Shown piece by piece: positions 1-4,412 of a stretch of 7,861 nucleotides of DNA; within the stretch, counting starts at the first letter, position 1, and each line of letters begins with the position of its first letter. Source of the stretch: an uncultured Aquincola sp. (lineage in GTDB: Bacteria; Pseudomonadota; Gammaproteobacteria; Burkholderiales; Burkholderiaceae). Location of the stretch: assembly GCA_937883885.1 (NCBI GenBank), contig CAKZXL010000533.1, forward strand, positions 1 through 7,861, in the 5' to 3' direction. The notes beneath the pieces were generated by a model, which was not told the DNA's origin, made no database searches, and worked only from the letters and a program-made list of their open reading frames with translations. The translations under genes were made by a program, and so were the position numbers.

Positions 1-531
1 CCGTGGCAGCGACTGCAGGTAGCGGCGGCTGGCCAGCACCGCGCGCTGGCTGGTGGCCACGCGGCGGGCCACCAGGCTGCTGTCGGCCAGCTCGCCGATG
101 CGCACCGCCAGGTCGATGCCGTGTTCCACCAGGTCGATGAAGCCGTCGTGCAGCCGCAGGTCGATGCGCACGCCCGGGTGCTGCGCCATGAACTGCTGCA
201 CCAGCGGCAGCACCCGCAGCCGGCCGAAGCCCACCGAAGCGGCCACCCGCAGCCAGCCGCTGAGCTGCTGCTCGCCCTGGCGCAGGCTGGCTTCGGCCTC
301 GGCGATCTCGGCCACCAGGCGGCGGGCCTGCTCGAAGTAGCGCTCGCCTTCTTCGGTCAGCGCCAGCGAGCGGGTGCTGCGGCTCAGCAGCCGTGCGCCC
401 AGCTGCCGCTCCAGCGCGGCCACCTGCTTGCTGATCGCGCTCTGCGTGCTGTGCATCTCGCGCGCCACGGCGGTGAAGCTGCCGCTTTCCACCACGCGCA
501 CGAAGGTCTGCATCGCCGTGAGCCTGTCCAT
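1..531 (-). CDS. LysR-family transcriptional regulator, N-terminal 177 residues (C-terminus outside window)
   Basis: DNA-binding regulator of the LysR family, which usually activates a divergent neighbour and represses itself in response to a small ligand. The protein begins MDRLTAMQTFVRVVES. A winged helix-turn-helix spans about residues 5-62, with the recognition stretch HSTQSAISKQVAALE at 27-41. A linker helix follows (about 63-89), and the periplasmic-binding-protein-like ligand domain starts near 91 (GWLRVAASVGFGRLRVLP). The motif DLAVRIGELADSSLVAR (140-156) resembles the CrgA/DmlR-like branch. The frame is open to base 1, so roughly the last 120 residues of a usual 300-residue protein lie outside. 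The ATG at 529-531 is preceded by GAGG (539-542) with a 7-base spacer, which supports this start. It is divergent from the AhpD-like gene at 646 and is the obvious candidate to regulate it. The family call is firm; ligand and targets are unknown. Confidence 0.95.
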   Translation of the reverse strand, partial: MDRLTAMQTFVRVVESGSFTAVAREMHSTQSAISKQVAALERQLGARLLSRSTRSLALTEEGERYFEQARRLVAEIAEAEASLRQGEQQLSGWLRVAASVGFGRLRVLPLVQQFMAQHPGVRIDLRLHDGFIDLVEHGIDLAVRIGELADSSLVARRVATSQRAVLASRRYLQSLPR

Positions 532-541
532 GTATCTGCCT

Positions 542-557
542 CATTCATGCCTGAATG
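542..557. promoter_or_regulatory. Inverted repeat CATTCA-N4-TGAATG, candidate operator
   Basis: Perfect 6-bp arms (CATTCA at 542-547, TGAATG at 552-557) separated by TGCC. The repeat touches the ribosome binding site of the lysR-type gene and lies just downstream of its putative -10. A bound regulator could act as a roadblock, or the transcript could form a small hairpin in the leader. It is comparatively AT-rich for this region, which makes chance formation from GC runs less likely. The link to the adjacent LysR protein is inference. Confidence 0.4.
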
Positions 558-562
558 GACTG

Positions 563-577
563 GATATTAGGCCTATC
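563..577. promoter_or_regulatory. Inverted repeat GATA-N7-TATC, candidate LysR-type operator
   Basis: GATATTAGGCCTATC forms a dyad with 4-bp arms (563-566 and 574-577) around a 7-base centre that itself contains the palindrome TAGGCCTA (568-575). It sits between the divergent lysR and AhpD-like genes, 32 bases from the lysR start and 69 from the other. LysR regulators typically bind short AT-rich interrupted dyads in such spacers, often of T-N11-A form. This one does not fit T-N11-A exactly, so the assignment is tentative. Confidence 0.4.
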
Positions 578-591
578 AGGCGTCTAGTCAC
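564..591 (-). promoter_or_regulatory. Candidate sigma-70 promoter for the lysR-type gene
   Basis: On the minus strand a -10 like TAATAT (bases 569 to 564) lies 16 bases downstream of a -35 like GTGACT (591 to 586), which shares TGAC with the TTGACA consensus. It is correctly placed about 33 bases ahead of the ATG ending at 531. The -10 falls inside the inverted repeat at 563-577, so a protein bound there would block or modulate this promoter, as expected for LysR autoregulation. This rests on sequence pattern alone. No equally good promoter is visible on the plus strand for the divergent gene. Confidence 0.4.
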
Positions 592-615
592 AGGCGCAGG
601 CATCAATCACAGTGA

Positions 616-642
616 GGGCTCTCAACCCACCGTTCGGAGCCC
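616..642 (+). promoter_or_regulatory. Leader hairpin that would sequester the ribosome binding site of the AhpD-like gene
   Basis: GGGCTC (616-621) pairs perfectly with GAGCCC (637-642), extended by a U-G wobble at 622/636, around a loop of about 14 bases. The 3' arm contains the Shine-Dalgarno GGAG (636-639), which lies 6 bases before the ATG at 646. If it forms in the mRNA, the hairpin would hide the ribosome binding site. The pairing is seen directly; a regulatory function is inferred, and such short GC-rich matches can arise by chance. Confidence 0.35.
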
Positions 643-645
643 CTG

Positions 646-1185
646 ATGACCCCCTTCCAAGTGCCCACCCGCGACCAGGTATCGCCCGCCAACCAGGCCT
701 TGTTCGACCAACTGCAAAAGGGCCTGGGCAAGGTGCCCAACCTGTATGCCACGCTGGCGCTGTCCGAGCATGCGCTGGCCAGCTACCTCGCGCTGCAGCA
801 GGCCCGCAGCAGCCTGTCAGCCAAGGCGCGCGAGGTGGTCAACCTGGTGGTGAGCCAGGTCAACCACTGCGAGTACTGCCTGGCGGCGCACACCGTCATC
901 GGCGGCATGGTGGGCTTCCAGCCCGGCCAGTTGCTGGAGATCCGCGCCGGGCGTGCCAGCTTCGATGCGCGGCTGGATGCGCTGGCCCGGTTGGTGCACG
1001 ACATCGCCACCCGCCGCGGCCAGGCCGACCCCGGGCTGCTGCAGGCCTTCTTCGATGCCGGCTGGACGCAGGAGAACCTGGTGGACACCATCGTGACCAT
1101 CGGCGACAAGATCATCACCAACTATCTGCATGCCACCACGCAGGTGCCGGTGGACTTTCCGCCGGCGCCGCCGCTGAACGACTGA
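646..1185 (+). CDS. AhpD-like alkylhydroperoxidase-family protein (carboxymuconolactone decarboxylase fold)
   Basis: A 179-residue protein of the AhpD/CMD superfamily, small all-helical cytosolic proteins that use a Cys-x-x-Cys pair in peroxide reduction or thiol redox chemistry. The active-site pattern is complete: Glu63, Cys75, Cys78 and His82 in KAREVVNLV...NHCEYCLAAHT. The spacing E-x11-C-x2-C-x3-H is the one known for AhpD (Glu118, Cys130, Cys133, His137 in the mycobacterial enzyme). Tyr77 replaces the His that AhpD has between the cysteines. PcaC-type decarboxylases lack the CxxC pair, so decarboxylase function is unlikely. The ATG at 646 has GGAG at 636-639, 6 bases upstream. The gene stands alone on its strand, divergent from the LysR-type regulator and convergent with the histidine kinase gene, and is probably controlled by that regulator. 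The substrate is unknown; a role in peroxide or electrophile stress is inference. Confidence 0.9.
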   Translation: MTPFQVPTRDQVSPANQALFDQLQKGLGKVPNLYATLALSEHALASYLALQQARSSLSAKAREVVNLVVSQVNHCEYCLAAHTVIGGMVGFQPGQLLEIRAGRASFDARLDALARLVHDIATRRGQADPGLLQAFFDAGWTQENLVDTIVTIGDKIITNYLHATTQVPVDFPPAPPLND

Positions 1186-1187
1186 CT

Positions 1188-1216
1188 GCCTGCATGCGCA
1201 AGCGCATGGCTCAGGC
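1188..1216. terminator. Hairpin shared by convergent genes (candidate bidirectional terminator)
   Basis: In the 25-base gap between two convergent stop codons, CATGCG (1193-1198) pairs with CGCATG (1203-1208) around a CAAG tetraloop. The stem is continued by GCCTG (1188-1192) with CAGGC (1212-1216), with a 3-base bulge on one side. The hairpin overlaps the stop codon of the kinase gene. It has no T-run on either side, so it is not a canonical intrinsic terminator. It may pause polymerase, protect 3' ends or work with Rho. Confidence 0.4.
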
Positions 1217-2674
1217 CTGCGCGGCCAGGTCGAAGGTGAAGCAGGTGCCCTGGCCCGGGTGCGATTGCACCGCCACCTGGCCGCCATGCAGCGCGACGAT
1301 GCGGCGCACGATGGCCAGCCCCAGCCCGGCGCTGCCGGCCTGCGGGCCGCTGCCGCGCCAATGCGGATCGAAGATGCGGGGCAGGTCTTCGGGGGCGATG
1401 CCGCCACCGGTGTCGGCCACGCTGACGCGCTGGCGGGTGCCTTCGGTCTTCAGCCCCAGGCTCACTTGGCCGCCGGGCGGCGTGCAGCGCAGCGCGTTGT
1501 CCAGCAGGTTCTGCAGCAGCCGTTCCACCAGCCCCAGGTCGGCCCAGACGGGGGCCGGGCCATGGCTGTCGGTGGCCAACGTCAGCGCCACGCCGCGGGC
1601 CTGGGCCACCGGCTGCAGGCCTTGCACCACGTCCTGCAGCAGCTCGGCCAGGCAGAAGGTTTCGCAGTGCGGCTGCATCTGCGGGTCGTCCAGGCGGGCC
1701 AGTTCAAACAGCTGGTCGATCAACCGCCGCAGCCGCTCGCTCTGGCGCAGCGCGGCCTGCAGCCGTGCCTTGCGGTCTGGCTCGCCGCTGGCGTCATCGA
1801 TCAGCAGGCTTTCCAGCTGGCCGCGCAGGCCGGCCAGCGGCGTGCGCAGGTCGTGCGACAGGCCGCTGACCAGGTCGCGGCGGCGCTGGTCGGCCTGCTG
1901 CAGCTGCTGGAACTGGGCATCGACCCGGCGGGTGAGGGCGGCCACCGCCGCTTCCAGCAAGGCCACCTCATTGGTGGCGGCGTGGCCCGCGGCACCGTCG
2001 GTGCGGATGCCCTGCACCTGGCTCGCCAGCCGCCGCAGCGGCCGCGTGAGCGCATGCAGCAGTACAAAGGCCAGCACCGCGGCGCCCAGGGCCACCAGCG
2101 CAAAGGCCGCGGCCAGTTCACGCCCGGCCAGCGAAGGCGCCAGTTGCGCGGCCACGCTGCGCTGGGCCTGACCCTGCAGCACCACGTACAGATAGCCCGC
2201 GTCGGGCGCCGGCAGCCGTGCCACCGACACAGGCACCCGCTGGCCGGGCCGGCGCGGATCGTCACCCAGCACGGGCAGCGCAGCAGGCGGTGCATCCGGC
2301 GCCAGCAGCGCGTGCACCGCCCGCAGGTCCACCCGGCGGCCCAGCGGGTCGTCGTCGGCCGGCACGCCCAGCGCATGCGCGCGCACCTGGCCCTCAGGCC
2401 CCAGCAGGTACACCTCCACCGCCGGGTTGATGGCCATCACGTGGCTGGCCAGCAGTTGCACCACCGGCTGCTGCACCTGGCCCTGGTCATCCAGCAGCGG
2501 CGCGGGCAGGTGCTGGCCGATGTAGCCGGCCAGGCCCAGGTTCATGCGCTGGGTGGTCTCTTGGGCAGCCCGGCCGTTGCCGGCATGCACCACCGCCAGT
2601 AGCGCCAGCGCCAAAGCGGCCATCACCAGGCCCATGGCCAGCGCCAGCCGCAGGTGCAGCGGCCAGCGGGTCAC
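1211..2674 (-). CDS. HAMP-domain sensor histidine kinase
   Basis: Inner-membrane sensor kinase of 487 residues, partner of the response regulator just upstream. In order: a transmembrane helix at about 8-29, an extracytoplasmic sensor region of roughly 155 residues with no motif I recognise, a second transmembrane helix at about 187-207, HAMP at about 207-262, the dimerisation/phosphoacceptor helix with SHDLRTPL (His274), then the ATPase domain. That domain shows the N box NLLDNALRCTPPGG (389-402, with Cys where Tyr is usual), G1 box DTGGGI (421-426), F box RIFDPHWRG (433-441) and G2 box GSAGLGLAI (447-455). All catalytic motifs are intact. The start is a GTG at 2672-2674 whose GTGA overlaps the TGA stop of the regulator gene, indicating translational coupling. 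The frame is open further upstream, but that part lies inside the regulator gene in another frame. The stimulus is unknown. Confidence 0.95.
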   Translation of the reverse strand: MTRWPLHLRLALAMGLVMAALALALLAVVHAGNGRAAQETTQRMNLGLAGYIGQHLPAPLLDDQGQVQQPVVQLLASHVMAINPAVEVYLLGPEGQVRAHALGVPADDDPLGRRVDLRAVHALLAPDAPPAALPVLGDDPRRPGQRVPVSVARLPAPDAGYLYVVLQGQAQRSVAAQLAPSLAGRELAAAFALVALGAAVLAFVLLHALTRPLRRLASQVQGIRTDGAAGHAATNEVALLEAAVAALTRRVDAQFQQLQQADQRRRDLVSGLSHDLRTPLAGLRGQLESLLIDDASGEPDRKARLQAALRQSERLRRLIDQLFELARLDDPQMQPHCETFCLAELLQDVVQGLQPVAQARGVALTLATDSHGPAPVWADLGLVERLLQNLLDNALRCTPPGGQVSLGLKTEGTRQRVSVADTGGGIAPEDLPRIFDPHWRGSGPQAGSAGLGLAIVRRIVALHGGQVAVQSHPGQGTCFTFDLAAQA

Positions 2675-3411
2675 GGTGCCTCGAAGCGGTAGCCCACGCC
2701 CCACACGGTGCGGATGAAGCCGGCGTCCCGGCGGCTGTCGCCCAGCTTGCCGCGCAGCCGGTTGATGTGCGCATTGACGGTGTGGTCGTAGCCGTCGTGA
2801 GCGCCGCCCCACACGCTGTCCAGCAGCTGGTCGCGGGTGAACACCCGGCCCGGGTGGCAGGCGAAGTGCCACAGCAGGTCGAACTCACGGGGCGTCAGCG
2901 ACAGCGGCCGGCCGTGCAGCCAGGCCAGGCGCTGTGCGCGGTCCATGCGCAGCGCGCCCTCGGCCACGGTGGTGGGCGCGCCATCCGCGCGGTCGAGGGC
3001 GCCGCGCCCGGCCGCTGAGCGGCGCATCAAGGCCCGCAGCCGCGCCGACAGCTCCTGCAGGCTGAAGGGCTTGGTCACGTAGTCGTCGGCGCCCAGGTCC
3101 AGGCCCTGGATGCGGTCGGTCTCCGACGCCCGTGCGCTGAGCATCAGGATGGGCAGGTCACCGGCCTGGGCGCGGATCTCGCGGCACAGGTCCCAGCCGT
3201 TCAGGCCGGGCAGGCCCAGGTCCAGCACCATCGCGTCCCAGGGGCCGCGGCTCATCGCCAGGCCCAGGCCCTGGCGGCCGTCGCGCGCCAGCGTCACCTG
3301 CGCCGGCAGCCCGGCCAGGTGCTGGTGCAGCAGGGCGGCGATGTCGGGGTCGTCTTCCACCACCAGCAGGCGCCGTGGCGGCAGGTTCGGCGGCGAGGTG
3401 AGCACAGGCAT
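2671..3411 (-). CDS. OmpR/PhoB-family response regulator
   Basis: A 246-residue cytosolic transcription factor activated by phosphotransfer from the kinase encoded directly downstream. The receiver domain (about 14-130) has the acidic pocket EDD (19-21), phosphoacceptor Asp64 (MVLDLGLPG), switch Ser92 (LMLSAR) and Lys114 (YVTKPF). A linker of about 20 residues leads to a winged-helix DNA-binding domain (about 150-246) with LTPREFDLL, HTVNAHINRLRGKL and a terminal TVWGVGYRFEAP, all typical of the family. The ATG at 3409-3411 is chosen because it leaves a normal short leader before RRLLVVEDD. It has no clear Shine-Dalgarno. The frame continues to 3501, but that would start in the T-run of the preceding terminator. 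No clear promoter is visible between 3412 and 3499. The operon is regulator then kinase, overlapping by 4 bases. Target genes cannot be read from this window. Confidence 0.95.
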   Translation of the reverse strand: MPVLTSPPNLPPRRLLVVEDDPDIAALLHQHLAGLPAQVTLARDGRQGLGLAMSRGPWDAMVLDLGLPGLNGWDLCREIRAQAGDLPILMLSARASETDRIQGLDLGADDYVTKPFSLQELSARLRALMRRSAAGRGALDRADGAPTTVAEGALRMDRAQRLAWLHGRPLSLTPREFDLLWHFACHPGRVFTRDQLLDSVWGGAHDGYDHTVNAHINRLRGKLGDSRRDAGFIRTVWGVGYRFEAP

Positions 3412-3499
3412 GGCAGGCGGCCGTGCGGCAAGCCGGCACGGGCAGGGAAGGAACACCCCGCTCTGTCGCGGCCGCAGGCGCCGCCTTACAGCGGGCCGC

Positions 3500-3555
3500 A
3501 AAAAAACGGCCCGCCCGCTGCCGCTGCCCCGCTCAGCGGCTGCGTCGGCGGGCCG
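3500..3555 (-). terminator. Rho-independent terminator overlapping the end of the PEP-CTERM gene
   Basis: Reading the minus strand, CGGCCCGCC (3555 to 3547) pairs perfectly with GGCGGGCCG (3515 to 3507) and is followed at once by seven T (3506 to 3500), a textbook intrinsic terminator. The 31-base interval between the arms holds a second hairpin, GCCGCTG/CAGCGGC (3540-3534 with 3526-3520). The 5' arm lies in the last codons of the PEP-CTERM protein, and its TGA stop (3533-3535) sits within the structure. Another copy of the arm, CGGCCCGC at 3498-3491, follows the T-run and could compete for pairing. It separates this gene from the two-component operon downstream. Confidence 0.8.
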
Positions 3556-4342
3556 ACAGCCAGCCCACCGCCCCCAGGCCGGCCAGCATCAAGGCCAGGC
3601 TGGCGGGCTCGGGCACCGGCGCCGCCACGAAGCTGATGCGGTACAGCTCGGTGTCGGCCGCAAACCCGCTGCGGAAGGTGTAGCCGGCGGCGGTGGTCAG
3701 GCCGTTGAAGGCGGCGAACTCGGCAAAGTTGTGCGCCACCACCGAATGCTGGTCGCTGCGCAGGGCGGCATTGCCGACGAAGGCCGCGGCGGTCGGGTCG
3801 AACACCTCGGTGCCGGCGTCCCACAGGTCGCGGGCGCGCACGCTGATGCTGCTGATGGCCAGGCTGCCATCGGCATTGAACATGCGGTAGGCGGTGGGCG
3901 AATCGTTGCCCAGGAAGAAATCGTTGCTGGGCACCACCATCGCCACATAGCTGAAGTAGGCGTTGCGGGCGGTGTCCACGCTGACCGTGGTGCTGGCCGA
4001 CAAGCCCGGCAGCAGCGGCGAGCCACCGATGGTGCCCACGGTGGCGCCCGGGTCGGCGGCGGTGAAGGCGGGCAGCCACAGCGCACCCGACCCCAATTCA
4101 GCGGCCCGTTGGATGGCGGGTGAAGCCACCTGGCCCAGGTTGAAGCCGTCGAATGCGCCGCTGCCGAAGCCGAAGTTCAGCGGCGCGACCACGGTGCCGT
4201 CGCTGGCGGCGAGGTTCTGCACGCTGATGGTGATCTGGCGCACCTGGGCCTGCGCGGCCGGGCCGGCCAGCAGCAAGGTGGCGGCCAGGGCCAGCGGCGC
4301 GGGCGCCAGGAGCGCACGCAGGGAAGCAAGGGGGAAGGACAT
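3533..4342 (-). CDS. Spondin_N-domain PEP-CTERM exported protein
   Basis: A 269-residue secreted protein. A signal peptide occupies about 1-32 (hydrophobic LAPAPLALAATLLLAGPAAQA, cleavage probably after AQA). The mature part resembles bacterial spondin_N domains: ITISVQNLAASDGT, GFGSGAFDGFNLGQVASPAIQRAAE, VVPSNDFFLGNDSPTAYRMF and the hallmark DLWDAGTEVFD (172-182). The C-terminus is a PEP-CTERM sorting signal: VPEPAS at 243-248, a hydrophobic helix, then the basic tail RRRSR. In systems where this is known, an exosortase recognises this tail and the protein is delivered to the envelope or extracellular matrix. No exosortase is present here. The ATG at 4340-4342 is preferred over one 12 bases upstream because GGAG (4349-4352) lies 6 bases before it. 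Function is unknown; surface adhesion or matrix association is inference. Only 64 bases separate it from the peptidase gene upstream, so readthrough from there is possible. Confidence 0.9.
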   Translation of the reverse strand: MSFPLASLRALLAPAPLALAATLLLAGPAAQAQVRQITISVQNLAASDGTVVAPLNFGFGSGAFDGFNLGQVASPAIQRAAELGSGALWLPAFTAADPGATVGTIGGSPLLPGLSASTTVSVDTARNAYFSYVAMVVPSNDFFLGNDSPTAYRMFNADGSLAISSISVRARDLWDAGTEVFDPTAAAFVGNAALRSDQHSVVAHNFAEFAAFNGLTTAAGYTFRSGFAADTELYRISFVAAPVPEPASLALMLAGLGAVGWLSARRRSR

Positions 4343-4359
4343 GGGTAACTCCATCGGTG

Positions 4360-4412
4360 AAAAAACCGTCAGAGCCCCAGCGTAGGCAGCGGGCGCTGCC
4401 CAGTCCTCACGG
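4360..4412 (-). terminator. Candidate terminator after the aminopeptidase P gene
   Basis: On the minus strand a perfect hairpin GGCAGC-GCCC-GCTGCC (4400 to 4385) lies just after the TGA stop at 4407-4409. An outer stem may form between CCGTGAG (4412 to 4406) and CTC-TG-ACGG (4374 to 4366, two-base bulge), followed directly by six T (4365 to 4360). The outer stem is imperfect, so this is weaker than the terminator at 3500-3555. The T-run also lies only 17 bases ahead of the PEP-CTERM start, so it may affect that gene's leader. Confidence 0.45.

Noticed and set aside
646..1185. 4-carboxymuconolactone decarboxylase (PcaC)
   Set aside because: The protein has the CxxC redox pair and the AhpD Glu/His spacing, and no protocatechuate pathway gene is nearby.
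612..2171. A 519-codon plus-strand open frame running through the AhpD-like gene and into the kinase gene
   Set aside because: It overlaps two well-supported genes in other frames, has low-complexity Arg/Ser/Pro/Ala composition and no domain. It is a high-GC shadow.
1259..2602. A 447-codon plus-strand open frame opposite the kinase gene
   Set aside because: His/Gln/Arg-rich antisense shadow; the minus strand carries all histidine-kinase motifs in order.
2675..2872. A 66-residue N-terminal extension of the kinase
   Set aside because: It would lie entirely inside the response regulator's DNA-binding domain in another frame and has Arg/Pro-rich shadow composition. The GTG overlapping the regulator stop gives a normal start with the first transmembrane helix at the N-terminus.
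3412..3501. A 30-residue N-terminal extension of the response regulator
   Set aside because: It would begin in the T-run of the preceding terminator and adds an Arg-rich segment not found in OmpR-family receivers.
2671..4342. The two-component pair as a PEP-CTERM-specific regulatory system (PrsK/PrsR type)
   Set aside because: The regulator has an OmpR winged helix with no sigma-54 AAA+ domain, and the terminator at 3500-3555 separates the PEP-CTERM gene from it. Adjacency alone is weak evidence.
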